From Balneola sp. (GTDB lineage Bacteria; Bacteroidota; Rhodothermia; Balneolales; Balneolaceae), in assembly GCA_028284195.1 (NCBI GenBank), contig JANQSE010000006.1:372001-436000 (forward strand): DNA of 64,000 bases, written 5' to 3'. Both the position numbers and the translations under genes were made by a program. Position 1 is the stretch's first letter. The number at the start of each line of letters is the position of its first letter. The notes under the pieces were generated by a model that did not search any database, had not been told where the DNA came from, and saw nothing but the letters and a program-made list of their open reading frames with translations. Below, piece after piece: positions 55,970 through 64,000 of the stretch.

Positions 55970-56794
55970 TTAAAGTGCAGCCATCCTTTCTTTGAGTTTT
56001 TTATATCGAATGGTTGCCAATTCACTCGGTTCTCCTTTTTTGCAGAAGCTTAGCCCGGCAAGCTGCCGGTTCGGGTTTTCTACGGTCATTTTACCATCAA
56101 CCACTTTTTCATCTAATGCTTTTACTGCTTCCTGGAACCGTTTGTCTTTACATGCCTGCTTATAAAAAGACAATGTATGGCAGTAGTAGAACAGGTTGTA
56201 TCGAAGAAATGGGAATTCGGTTTGCATGAATAAGGAGCCAATCCCAAACATGCATGGGCCAATCGGTTTTTTAATTTGCCAGTGGTTAAGCAAAAAATCC
56301 ACAGCATCATCCAAACGTTTATCATCATTACAATGCTCTGTAAACCTGAATGCATCAAGAGCTTCGAGGGTAACTCCGGGATTTGATACGTCTGTTTCCG
56401 GGCTTTTACCCATTTTAACTCTATTGCACCTCCAGCCGCCATCTTTGTTTTGAATTTCAAATAAGTGGATGAACGTTTTTTGTAATCTGTCATCGTTTGA
56501 ATAGCCTGCATAGCATAATGCACGAAGAGCTGTGATGGTATGGCATGGATATATGGAACCGGAAGGAGTAATTCTGAATTTCCCATCCGGTCTTTGTGTA
56601 TTAAAAATTTTTGTAGCGATTCCGACTAACTCATCGTCCTTCGCAGTAAAGCCAAGTTCTGAAAGGATAATAGCAACATCTCTGGCAGAAAAGGGCGATC
56701 CTTTTCCTATTCTGTTATCATCTGTGGTCCAGTAATTCCCACCCAGATGGTTTTGCTTGGATCTGATAAATTCGATGTCGGCTTTATAATCCAT
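55970..56794 (-). CDS. Alpha/alpha-toroid (prenyltransferase/cyclase-like) protein
   Basis: A 274-residue protein, with ATG at 56794 preferred to TTG at 56833. It contains repeated helix-turn units with QW-like motifs (QRPDGKFR; QNKDGGWRCN) typical of the alpha/alpha toroid shared by prenyltransferases and squalene cyclases. It has the length of a single toroid domain, far below the roughly 630 residues of squalene-hopene cyclase, and no DxDD motif was found. It may be non-enzymatic. It lies 54 bases after proline dehydrogenase on the same strand. Confidence 0.7.
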   Translation of the reverse strand: MDYKADIEFIRSKQNHLGGNYWTTDDNRIGKGSPFSARDVAIILSELGFTAKDDELVGIATKIFNTQRPDGKFRITPSGSIYPCHTITALRALCYAGYSNDDRLQKTFIHLFEIQNKDGGWRCNRVKMGKSPETDVSNPGVTLEALDAFRFTEHCNDDKRLDDAVDFLLNHWQIKKPIGPCMFGIGSLFMQTEFPFLRYNLFYYCHTLSFYKQACKDKRFQEAVKALDEKVVDGKMTVENPNRQLAGLSFCKKGEPSELATIRYKKLKERMAAL

Positions 56795-56848
56795 ATCTGC
56801 ATCACATTTCAATTGGATGAATATAAAACTCAAATACTGATCGAAAAA

Positions 56849-58030
56849 CTACTTTTCGGCTTTCTCTCTTCTATCTAATTCCTTACTAATCATCAAATAT
56901 TCCCGGGAGGCATCATTGGTAACCGATGTATTTTCCTGGGCGCGCCGCACTAAATAAGGAAAAGTATTTTCAACAGAGCCATAGGGAAGGTATTTCATAC
57001 TTTTTAAGCCCTGGGCAGCCAGATTGAATGTGAGGTTATCGCTCATTCCATATAATTGGCAAAACATGACATTTGGATGATTTTCTACACCATGCTGTTT
57101 AACTAATTCGAGGAGTAAGATGCAGCTTTCGCGGTTATGAGTTGCACAGCAAAAAGCAATTTCTTCCCGGTTCTCAAAGCAATATCCAATGGATTTATTA
57201 TAGGCATTATCCGTACCGGTTTTTGAAGTGTGAACCGGATCTTCGTAACCAAACTTTTTTGCCCTGGCCGACTCTTTTTCCATATATGCTCCACGAACAT
57301 TTTTTGCCCCAAGAATAATGCCAAGCCCGGAAAGTTCATGGTGATGTTTCTGCAGCCTGTTCATAGAACTTTTAAGGTACATCTGGTATGTATTGTAAAT
57401 AACAGCCTTTTTGGTGTTGTACTTTTTCATCATAGCCAGAACAAGGGAATCTATGGCCCCTTGCAGCCAGCTCTCTTCGGCATCTACAAATATACTAACG
57501 TCTGCTTTATAAGCGGATTTACAGATCAGCTCAAATCTTTCTTTAACCCTGTTCCAGGCATCAACCTGATGATTTGATTTAGATGTGGAACCATTACTGT
57601 ATGCTTCTAACAAATCAAAATCGGCAAGAGCAGTAATTTTTAAGCTGATTATAGGAACGCCTTTATGTTTGCCCGCAAACCGGATGGCTTTTAGAAATTC
57701 CTGGGTAACAGCTTCATATTCTTTTTCTGTATCTTTTGCTTCGGCACCATAATCGAGTACAGTAAGTACACTATGTTCGTGAAGATTATTAATGACTGGA
57801 ATGCAATCCTCAAGGTCTTTACCCCCGCAAAAAACTTTGTAGAAGGTGTTGTACACAATGTGCCCTGCAAAAGGCAAACGCCATTCAACGGCCGTCATAC
57901 CAACTTTACTCAATCCTAAAACCAGGTCGGGGTATTGATGCATTAACCCGTAAATCCATTTTGCGAGCTTAAGGTCGCTCGTTGATTTATATTTAAAAGC
58001 GGTTTTAGTATTAGTGAGTAGTTCCTGCAT
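56849..58030 (-). CDS. Proline dehydrogenase
   Basis: FAD enzyme that oxidises proline to pyrroline-5-carboxylate. With ATG at 58030 it has 393 residues, the monofunctional size of Bacteroidota and mitochondrial PRODH. Typical features: the TIM-barrel strands ISLKITALADF and VSIFVDAEESWLQGAID, the KNVRGAYMEKESARAKKFG flavin/substrate region, and the C-terminal YLPYGSVENTFPYLVRRAQEN with the two arginines of the substrate site. No P5C dehydrogenase is beside it. Confidence 0.93.
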   Translation of the reverse strand: MQELLTNTKTAFKYKSTSDLKLAKWIYGLMHQYPDLVLGLSKVGMTAVEWRLPFAGHIVYNTFYKVFCGGKDLEDCIPVINNLHEHSVLTVLDYGAEAKDTEKEYEAVTQEFLKAIRFAGKHKGVPIISLKITALADFDLLEAYSNGSTSKSNHQVDAWNRVKERFELICKSAYKADVSIFVDAEESWLQGAIDSLVLAMMKKYNTKKAVIYNTYQMYLKSSMNRLQKHHHELSGLGIILGAKNVRGAYMEKESARAKKFGYEDPVHTSKTGTDNAYNKSIGYCFENREEIAFCCATHNRESCILLLELVKQHGVENHPNVMFCQLYGMSDNLTFNLAAQGLKSMKYLPYGSVENTFPYLVRRAQENTSVTNDASREYLMISKELDRREKAEK

Positions 58031-58093
58031 CAATAACGTTTTGAATGCTTCTTTGAAGCAGGGGCAATGATAGTAAATTTTAAAGTGAAACCA

Positions 58094-58690
58094 TCATTTC
58101 GTTCCTATAAAAAACGAGTAATTCCACATGCCCGAATACGCACTTTTAGAAGCTTCGAATTTTACCCGAAATACATGGTTTAAGTGAGGAAATAATTTCC
58201 CCGACAAATCCACGTGATTCACCGCCATCCATTTCTTAAAAAAAGAAGAAGGAGTGCTATCAAAGTCAACAACTGCGATTATTCCATTTGGTCTTAGTGA
58301 TTGATGGCAGCAGTGCAGACACTGTTCTATGTTTCCTGTCATGGTTAAAGAATAGGAACACAGAATCAAATCAAAATGCTCTTGTGCTGGCAAATAATCT
58401 TTCCAGGCTGCATGAATAAGGGTAATGTTGTTTTGTTGAGAGATTTTTCCGGAAGCTTTTTCAAGCATTTCTTTAGAAGAATCGAGCCCGGTTATACTGG
58501 AATTGGGAAACCGGCTAGAAAGCAGCCTTAAGTGTTTTCCGGTTCCACATCCTAAATCGAGGATTCTGCTTTTACTAGGAATGTCAGGTAATTTTTGTAG
58601 GATGTTATCCCTGCCAAACAAAATTCCCCATCTGGTTGCATCATAAATATGATGATGAATTTTATAATATGAGTTTACCGAATCAAACAT
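58094..58690 (-). CDS. btaB: Betaine-lipid N-methyltransferase BtaB
   Basis: A 198-residue class I SAM methyltransferase. Motif I is ILDLGCGTGKHLRLL; motif IV region is FDLILCSYSLTM. The N-terminus YYKIHHHIYDATRWGILFGRD resembles that of BtaB (HIYDLTRKYYLLGRD in others). BtaB trimethylates the headgroup made by BtaA to give diacylglyceryl-trimethylhomoserine (DGTS). The start overlaps the end of btaA by 8 bases, a strong sign of coupled function. Confidence 0.88.
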   Translation of the reverse strand: MFDSVNSYYKIHHHIYDATRWGILFGRDNILQKLPDIPSKSRILDLGCGTGKHLRLLSSRFPNSSITGLDSSKEMLEKASGKISQQNNITLIHAAWKDYLPAQEHFDLILCSYSLTMTGNIEQCLHCCHQSLRPNGIIAVVDFDSTPSSFFKKWMAVNHVDLSGKLFPHLNHVFRVKFEASKSAYSGMWNYSFFIGTK

Positions 58691-59810
58691 GCAGCTCCAT
58701 TAAAAAAGTAGAAGGGTAGGTGCCAACTCTGTCGTTAAGTTTAAGAAACTCCTGATTAACCGGTATTTGACTGACCCGTTCTTTAACGGAGCAGGGAAGA
58801 AAACCTAAGTCAGGGTAAACCGACCTCATTAATACTTTAGCTTTGGGTTTAGCTGATTTTAGAATAGCCTGCCATTCCTGTTCCAATTCATTTGTTCCAT
58901 TGCCTATAAACCAGTCCTGGTGATCGAGCAATATAAAGTGAGAGTATTTCTTTGAGGTTTTTGAAAGAAAATCTTTCACCGAAATGGTTTGGCTGGAGAG
59001 CTTCGGGATTTGTGAGCTAATGAGTTTAAAGTTTTCCTCCTTCAAATAATTTGGTAACGCTTCTTTGTGGTATAAACCATTCAGGTAAAGTCTCCAAAAG
59101 TAGTTCGCAACAGGGTTTTGAACTACGAAGATGTTCCATAGCACCGTTTTTATATGCTCGTTAAGCGTGCGCATTCCCTGTTTTTGGTTAAGAGGAACAC
59201 CTGCAAGGCTGAGCATTAAATTCGATTTCCACAGATATTTACTGAACCCGTTCCATAAATGTGGTTCAATGTCGCTCCTGAACAAAGCTTCTCTCTGTTC
59301 GATAGTATGCAAGCCAAGTAGTTGGTTTATGCTTCCCCGCAGGCCTTTTACATTAATAAGAGTGTTTAATATTGTTGAAAACCGCCCTGTTAACCCGTTT
59401 TTGTAAAAGCCGTTTTCAGAGGCAAACCAGTGAATGTGTTGGTTCCAAAAGCGGAGAGAGTCTTCTTTTAGAAAAGATGAAACAGAGCTGTAGATATCCT
59501 GGTAGTATGTCGATTTGCCGGTCAAAAATAATTCGCTCAGGTTTTTCCGATCCTTACCCATATAACATGCTTTTTTAAAATCAAAAAGAGCATTCTGATA
59601 AGGGTTGATATCTACGCAATCAACAGAGCCAGGTTCGTCAAGTAAATAATCGAACGCATTGTCGCCAGCACTGGTTATCATCAACAAGTCGCTTTTCTCA
59701 TTGATCTGCAGTAACTCCCGGTCAATGGCGGGATCTTCCCAGCATGTGTTATAGATAAGGAAACGGGATGTCAGAAACCTGAACCAATAGGAAGAAAGCG
59801 AATTATACAT
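58683..59810 (-). CDS. btaA: Betaine-lipid synthesis protein BtaA (DUF3419)
   Basis: A 375-residue DUF3419 protein. BtaA transfers the 3-amino-3-carboxypropyl group of SAM to diacylglycerol, making diacylglyceryl-homoserine. Seen: FLIYNTCWEDPAIDRELL, MITSAGDNAFDYLLDEPGSVDCVDINPYQNALFDFK (SAM fold with acidic loop, read in parts) and C-terminal RSVYPDLGFLPCSVKERV. Paired with btaB, this indicates phosphate-free betaine lipids. A TAAGTTTG element ends 5 bases before the ATG, so the mRNA may be leaderless. Confidence 0.88.
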   Translation of the reverse strand: MYNSLSSYWFRFLTSRFLIYNTCWEDPAIDRELLQINEKSDLLMITSAGDNAFDYLLDEPGSVDCVDINPYQNALFDFKKACYMGKDRKNLSELFLTGKSTYYQDIYSSVSSFLKEDSLRFWNQHIHWFASENGFYKNGLTGRFSTILNTLINVKGLRGSINQLLGLHTIEQREALFRSDIEPHLWNGFSKYLWKSNLMLSLAGVPLNQKQGMRTLNEHIKTVLWNIFVVQNPVANYFWRLYLNGLYHKEALPNYLKEENFKLISSQIPKLSSQTISVKDFLSKTSKKYSHFILLDHQDWFIGNGTNELEQEWQAILKSAKPKAKVLMRSVYPDLGFLPCSVKERVSQIPVNQEFLKLNDRVGTYPSTFLMELHV

Positions 59811-59814
59811 CGTG

Positions 59815-59822
59815 CAAACTTA
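59815..59822 (-). promoter_or_regulatory. Candidate -7 element of btaAB
   Basis: Minus strand TAAGTTTG matches TAnnTTTG and lies only 4 bases from the ATG of btaA. No TTG at -33. If real, transcription starts at or beside the start codon. Confidence 0.35.
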
Positions 59823-59906
59823 GCACAATTTTGAAGAATCTTCTGATGAATCCCTCAAAACAATTAAGTATCAAATTTGTATTTTCAACCATTAAATAAA
59901 AACGTT

Positions 59907-60167
59907 ATGAGCACCTCAGATACAAAGAAGAAAATAGAGCAAGGCATAGAAAAAGCAGCTGAAGTTTTAGAGCAGAAAGCTATTGAAAGCTATGACAAGG
60001 CTTTGGTTAAACTTCAATACGAAAAAGAACGCCTGGAACGGGAATTACGCCACGAATACCGCAACGCCCGCCGTTATGTTCGTGCAAATCCTGAGCAGGG
60101 TATAGGAATAGCATTTGCAGCCGGATTGTTTTTGGGAATTCTTCTTACCCGGGGCGGAAAAGACTAA
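59907..60167 (+). CDS. Small membrane-tail protein (YqjD/ElaB-like)
   Basis: With ATG at 59907, an 86-residue protein with a charged helical N-terminus (TKKKIEQGIEKAAEVLEQKA, then KLQYEKERLERELRHEYRN) and one C-terminal helix (GIGIAFAAGLFLGILLTRG) with glycine-zipper spacing. The ANPEQGIGIAFAAGLFLGILL pattern is that of the YqjD/ElaB/DUF883 group, whose E. coli members bind ribosomes at the inner membrane in stationary phase. CAAATTTGTATTTTC upstream resembles the sites before the DUF4143 ATPase. prfB follows 13 bases downstream. Confidence 0.75.
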   Translation: MSTSDTKKKIEQGIEKAAEVLEQKAIESYDKALVKLQYEKERLERELRHEYRNARRYVRANPEQGIGIAFAAGLFLGILLTRGGKD

Positions 60168-60180
60168 TTTATAGCAACAG

Positions 60181-61297
60181 ATGGGAATTAATAAAGATCA
60201 CCTGCAGGAACTCTATGAGCGTGTGGACTCGCTCAGGAGGTACCTTTGACTACGATAAACGCAAAGTCCGCATCATAGAGCTTACCGAAAAAACGCAGGA
60301 TCCTGAGTTTTGGAACGATCCTGATTCGGCACAAAAGGTGATGAAGCAGCTGGATCACGAGAAAAGCTTGGTCGGATCATGGGATGAACTGGATTCTCTA
60401 CGCGATAGTATTAATGTGTTTCTGGAATTCGAGGAAATGGGAGAGGATGTCTCATCTGAGCTTGAAGCAGAGTATGGTAAACTCCGAAAACAGCTTGAAG
60501 CACTTGAATTGCGAAATATGCTAAACGGGCCTGACGACCAGCGAGATGCCGTGGTTACATTTAACCCGGGGGCAGGTGGAACAGAAAGCCAGGATTGGGC
60601 ACAGATGTTGTACCGGATGTACGTTCGTTGGTGTGAGAAGAACGATTTTAAAGTTTCTGTTATCGATTATCAGGATGGGGATGTGGCAGGCCTCAAATCA
60701 GCTACTATTGAAGTACAAGGCATTAATGCGTATGGGTTTCTAAAGGCAGAGAGTGGGGTACACCGTTTGGTTCGGGTTTCTCCTTTCGACAGTAATGCAA
60801 GAAGGCATACTTCTTTTTGTTCGGTTTTTGTATCTCCTTTAATCGATGACTCTATCGAAGTAAATATCAATGAAAGCGATGTTGAGCTTCAACGATTCCA
60901 CTCAAGTGGTGCCGGTGGGCAGAATGTGAATAAAGTTGAAACTGGTGTACGGCTAATATGGGAAGGAGAACTATCAGATGGCCGGGTAGGGCGTGTTGTG
61001 GCTGAATGCCAGCAAGAACGTTCGCAATTACAGAATCGCGAAAAGGCCATGATTTTGTTAAAGTCTCGGATTTATGAAATTGAAAAAGAAATCCAGGAAG
61101 CAGAAAAAGCACGGTTAGAAGGAACAAAAGGGAAAAACGAATGGGGATCACAAATTCGAAGTTACGTATTTGATGATCAGCGGGTAAAGGATCACCGAAC
61201 CAATCACGAAACCTCTAATGTAAATGGAGTAATGGATGGAGATCTGGATGAATTTATTAAAGCCTACCTGTTAAGTATTTCAACTCAACCTCAATAG
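60181..61297 (+). CDS. prfB: Peptide chain release factor 2, with programmed +1 frameshift
   Basis: Terminates translation at UGA and UAA. Frame 0 runs from ATG 60181 to TGA at 60247-60249 (MGINKDHLQELYERVDSLRRYL, 22 codons); skipping T 60247 enters the main frame at 60248 (DYDKRKVRIIEL), giving 371 residues in total. The slip site CTT TGA C is preceded by AGGAGG at 60235-60240 with a 3-base spacer, the classic arrangement. The product has the RF2 codon-recognition motif in VSPFDSNA and the catalytic GGQ in SSGAGGQNVNKVETG. Low RF2 favours frameshifting and so raises RF2 synthesis. coaE follows after 2 bases. Confidence 0.96.
60235..60250 (+). promoter_or_regulatory. prfB recoding site
   Basis: AGGAGG, TAC, CTT TGA C. 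Internal Shine-Dalgarno, slippery CTT codon and in-frame TGA in context C, identical in layout to the E. coli element. Confidence 0.95.
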
Positions 61298-61299
61298 TT

Positions 61300-61908
61300 T
61301 TGATAATAGTAGGTGTTACAGGAGGGATCGGTTCCGGTAAAACAGTGTTTTGTAAAGAACTGGAATCCTATGGTGCTTATGTTGTTTATGCTGATGACCT
61401 TGCAAAAAAGATCATGGTATCAGACCTGGAACTTATCAGGGAAATTAAATCTGCTTTTGGAGCAGAATCCTACGAAGAAGACGGTAGCCTTAATCGCTCG
61501 TACTTAGCTGAAGAAGCTTTTAATAAAGGTAGAGTTCAGGAATTGAATGATCTTGTTCATCCGGTGCTTTGGCGGGAAACAGATCGGTTGCTATCAGAAA
61601 AGGAGCAAGAGGGGGTCGAGGTTTTTGTAAAAGAGGCAGCCATTTTGTTAAACAATGGAAGGCCTGAAAATCTGGATTATGTTGTGCTGATTGAGGCCTC
61701 GCTTAACAAAAGAGTTGAAAGGGTGGTGAAAAGGGATGCATCAAATAAAGACCTTGTGCTTGACCGGGTTGCCAGGCAGCCAGACTTTGGTTCTCTGTTA
61801 CATTTGGTTGATTTCAGGATAATAAACGATGGAAGCATCGAACAATTGAATAATAAAGCGGAAGAACTTTACGTGAGAATTAAAAATTCTGAGAGTATCG
61901 GCGGATAA
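61300..61908 (+). CDS. coaE: Dephospho-CoA kinase
   Basis: Last step of coenzyme A synthesis, phosphorylating the 3'-OH of dephospho-CoA. The P-loop GVTGGIGSGKT is at 5-15, followed by the CoA-domain DDLAKKIM and HPVLW. Length 202 residues is normal. The start is TTG at 61300, two bases after the prfB stop, with no ATG near; the sequence MIIVGVTGGIGSGKT fits the family N-terminus. Co-transcribed with prfB. Confidence 0.94.
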   Translation: MIIVGVTGGIGSGKTVFCKELESYGAYVVYADDLAKKIMVSDLELIREIKSAFGAESYEEDGSLNRSYLAEEAFNKGRVQELNDLVHPVLWRETDRLLSEKEQEGVEVFVKEAAILLNNGRPENLDYVVLIEASLNKRVERVVKRDASNKDLVLDRVARQPDFGSLLHLVDFRIINDGSIEQLNNKAEELYVRIKNSESIGG

Positions 61909-61950
61909 ACATGCGTATATTCCCGAAGTACTTTATAAAACAATAGGGAT

Positions 61951-62988
61951 ATGACGGCACAGAAAGAAGAAAGACTTGTTACGTTAGAAGAATTTATTAT
62001 TCAGGCACAAAACAGATTTCCGGGGGCAACAGGGGAACTTTCTCAGTTACTAAGAGACATTGGTTTAGCAGCTAAAATCATATCAAGGGAAGTAAATAAA
62101 GCCGGTATTACAAACATTCTCGGTTTCGACGGTTCAACCAATGTGCACGGCGAAGCAGTAAAGAAGCTAGATTTATTCGCAGACAGCCAATTAATTTCTG
62201 CCCTTGAGCGCTCCGGAATTACCTGCATGGTAATTTCAGAAGAAAATGATGGAATTGTAAAACTCAGTACTACTGGCGGCAAATACATTGTGTATCTTGA
62301 TCCGCTTGACGGTTCTTCTAATATTGATGTAAATGTTTCGATAGGAAGTATTTTTTCGATCTATATGCGTGAGCCCCGTTTTGATAATGCTGTACATGAG
62401 CAGGATGCTTTGCAGCCCGGATCTAAACAGGTTGCAGCAGGTTATGTGCTTTATGGATCAAGTACGACCCTTGCTTACACCACAGGACTGAATGTGAGTT
62501 TGTTTACGCTCGACCCCAGCCTTGGGGAATTTATTCTTTGTGATCGTTGTGTTAAGATCCCAAAACATGGCAATATTTATAGTATTAACGAAGGAAGCTA
62601 CAATTCCTGGGATGTTGGGCTAAAAAGGTATATCAAATACTGTCAGGAAGAGGATACTGAATCTGGCCGTCCTTATTCTGCGCGGTATATAGGTTCTATG
62701 GTGGCAGATATTCATCGAACCCTTATAAAAGGCGGTATTTTTATTTATCCGCACAGCAAAAAATATCCTAATGGCAAATTAAGGCTGATGTACGAGTGCA
62801 ATCCCCTGAGTTTTATTATTGAGCAGGCAGGGGGTATGGCCACGGATGGAGAAAACCGCATTCTGGATATCGAACCCAAAGCCATCCACGAGCAGACTCC
62901 CATTTATATTGGTTCACCTGAAAATGTGAAACATGTAATGGATTTTCTACATGAGTTTGCTGAGAAAGAGCCTGAATTTAAAATTTGA
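61951..62988 (+). CDS. fbp: Fructose-1,6-bisphosphatase class 1
   Basis: Gluconeogenic phosphatase. VISEEND, the metal-binding DPLDGSSNIDVNVSIGSIFSIY region, SARYIGSMVADIHRTLIKGG, and KLRLMYECNPLSFIIEQAGG (substrate site) are all present. Length 345 residues fits class 1 enzymes. With pfkA elsewhere in the window, both directions of the F6P/FBP step are encoded. It follows coaE by 42 bases. Confidence 0.97.
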   Translation: MTAQKEERLVTLEEFIIQAQNRFPGATGELSQLLRDIGLAAKIISREVNKAGITNILGFDGSTNVHGEAVKKLDLFADSQLISALERSGITCMVISEENDGIVKLSTTGGKYIVYLDPLDGSSNIDVNVSIGSIFSIYMREPRFDNAVHEQDALQPGSKQVAAGYVLYGSSTTLAYTTGLNVSLFTLDPSLGEFILCDRCVKIPKHGNIYSINEGSYNSWDVGLKRYIKYCQEEDTESGRPYSARYIGSMVADIHRTLIKGGIFIYPHSKKYPNGKLRLMYECNPLSFIIEQAGGMATDGENRILDIEPKAIHEQTPIYIGSPENVKHVMDFLHEFAEKEPEFKI

Positions 62989-63417
62989 TCTCAGTGCCTA
63001 AAAGAAAAGCCTTCTTAATATAACCATTCTAATCCCGACCGCTTTTAGGAGAAGAACTCACACAATTTTTACAGCTGGTTCTCAATTTGGATAGATCTGT
63101 CCGTCGTATAAAACTTTGGAAGCCCAGGCCTCCCTATGCCGAAGCTTCGCGCGACAGGCTCATCGCTCCGAATATTAAAGTCTCTGAGTGACTTAGCCGT
63201 CATCCAGAAGGAGTTGCTTTGCAACGACTGATGGATATGAACAATTCTGTTCTTTTAACTATACCTTCAGCTATTTCGATTTATTTGCTCTGCTTTAAAT
63301 GCCTCAATTTTTGCTGCGTTAATCATATAACTTGACGATAGAACCATCCATTGACATCAGAGAATCCGGTATGGTTATTTCTTTCTTAGTTGCCGCGAAC
63401 GTAGTTCCTTATTCCAT
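62989..63417. other. 429-base convergent gap with repeats
   Basis: Between fbp and the small outer-membrane gene. It contains repeat copy E at 63155-63252. The rest shows no gene, RNA or clear terminator. Confidence 0.6.
63155..63252 (+). repeat. Dispersed intergenic repeat, copy E (module 2 then module 1)
   Basis: Module 2 (63155-63194): CAGGCTCATCGCTCCG to CTGAGTGACTT. Module 1 (from 63199): GTCATCCAGAAGGAG, a GTTGC/GCAAC hairpin, CGACTGATGGAT, ACAATTCTG. The module order is the reverse of copies B and C. Confidence 0.8.
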
Positions 63418-63981
63418 TTAAAACCGATATCCAATTCGGACATGTAAATTTAAAATGGTTTCTCCTTCGTTTTCCAAATATCCAACACTTTTAGCGAAAA
63501 TGTACCTGTATCCAATTCCAATTCCGGTTTCATATGTAAAACTGTTTCCTATATTCCTTTTTATTCCCCAAGTTGGGATTATCGAAATTTGGTTAGCAAT
63601 TTCTACATTGTCATAATTTGATATCACGAACCAATTCGGATGATAACTTGCCTGAAGAGCCAGGAAGTTTCCGCTATTCCCGGTTATGTTTCTTGATTTA
63701 GATATTCGTTTATCTAAATTATAATACCATCGTGGCTCCAATCTAATTACGGGTGTTATTAAGTATCCATTATTTGGATAAAAACTACCTCCCCAAAATC
63801 CGGCATCCATTCCGGCCTCTGCTCTAAAAGCAATTTGATTCGATAATTTTGCTTCTTTGTGTGCCCAAACTCCTAAAACTCCTGTTTGGATTCCATAAAT
63901 AGATTTTTCTACACTTGCATTTTGAGATTTAGCCAGAAATGTGAATCCGCAGAGAGTTAAGGTTAATAGGGTTTTTTTCAT
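63418..63981 (-). CDS. Small outer-membrane beta-barrel protein
   Basis: A 187-residue exported protein of unknown function. Signal peptide MKKTLLTLTLCGFTFLAKSQ, then amphipathic strands with aromatic girdle residues (YLITPVIRLEPRWYYNL; GNFLALQASYHPNWFVIS; ISIIPTWGIKRNI) and a C-terminal strand ending in Phe (LNLHVRIGYRF), the pattern recognised by the BAM machinery. The size fits an 8-stranded barrel. Not recognised as a specific family. Confidence 0.78.
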   Translation of the reverse strand: MKKTLLTLTLCGFTFLAKSQNASVEKSIYGIQTGVLGVWAHKEAKLSNQIAFRAEAGMDAGFWGGSFYPNNGYLITPVIRLEPRWYYNLDKRISKSRNITGNSGNFLALQASYHPNWFVISNYDNVEIANQISIIPTWGIKRNIGNSFTYETGIGIGYRYIFAKSVGYLENEGETILNLHVRIGYRF

Positions 63982-64000
63982 TTAATTTATTTTTGTTTTT

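Noticed and set aside
60215-60250. Start of prfB at 60215
   Set aside because: The main frame lacks the first residues of RF2, and the classic recoding site joins it to the ATG at 60181.

Overview
The window is a gene-dense chromosomal segment of an FCB-group bacterium, most likely of the order Balneolales (Balneola/Gracilimonas-like). The evidence is an F1-ATPase beta subunit with the extra acidic insert typical of Bacteroidota relatives, a very short epsilon subunit encoded in a separate atpD-atpC pair, few Shine-Dalgarno sequences, several TTG starts, and promoters of the Bacteroidota type (TTG, about 20 bases, TAnnTTTG) upstream of yceD, acpP and a three-gene envelope cluster. No rRNA, tRNA, CRISPR array, transposase or prophage gene was found. 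The species assignment is inference.

Layout. 1-4.8 kb: the 5' part of valS, a small exported peptide + beta-propeller + thioredoxin-like cluster, and rsmB. 4.8-11.5 kb: a DUF4139 surface protein, atpD-atpC, then a small accessory patch (DUF4259-like protein, lipoprotein, decayed gene). 11.5-18.7 kb: ispB-lpxH-pbp1A on the minus strand, divergent from pfkA-pgi-dnk. 18.7-25.4 kb: the fatty-acid cluster yceD-rpmF-plsX-fabH-fabD-fabG-acpP-fabF-rnc. 25.9-33.1 kb: mgtE, thyA-folA, an HD hydrolase with a thioesterase, an M42 peptidase and tsaC. 33.2-35.7 kb: a self-contained unit of three single-anchor envelope proteins resembling minor pilins. 35.8-46.4 kb: mfd, aerotolerance-type genes (batA, a BatD-like gene, DUF58) split by an antisense M23 peptidase, then recO-htrA-LPP20. 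47-55.7 kb: an AtuA-type protein, a renalase-like flavoprotein, two ABC half-exporters flanking an unusual RNase Z, and a DUF4143 ATPase. 56-59.8 kb: a minus-strand run of btaA, btaB, proline dehydrogenase and a toroid protein. 59.9-64 kb: a small membrane-anchor protein, prfB with its programmed +1 frameshift, coaE, fbp, and a small outer-membrane protein.

Most of the window is housekeeping. The points of most interest are: betaine-lipid synthesis genes btaA-btaB; the pilin-like three-gene unit with its own promoter, leader hairpin and 3' hairpin; the peptide/propeller/thioredoxin cluster with an internal terminator; an RNase Z with an altered metal motif and an Arg/Gly-rich tail placed between two halves of a predicted heterodimeric exporter; a family of dispersed intergenic repeats present in both orientations in the longest gaps; and a decayed gene at 10.7-11.5 kb.
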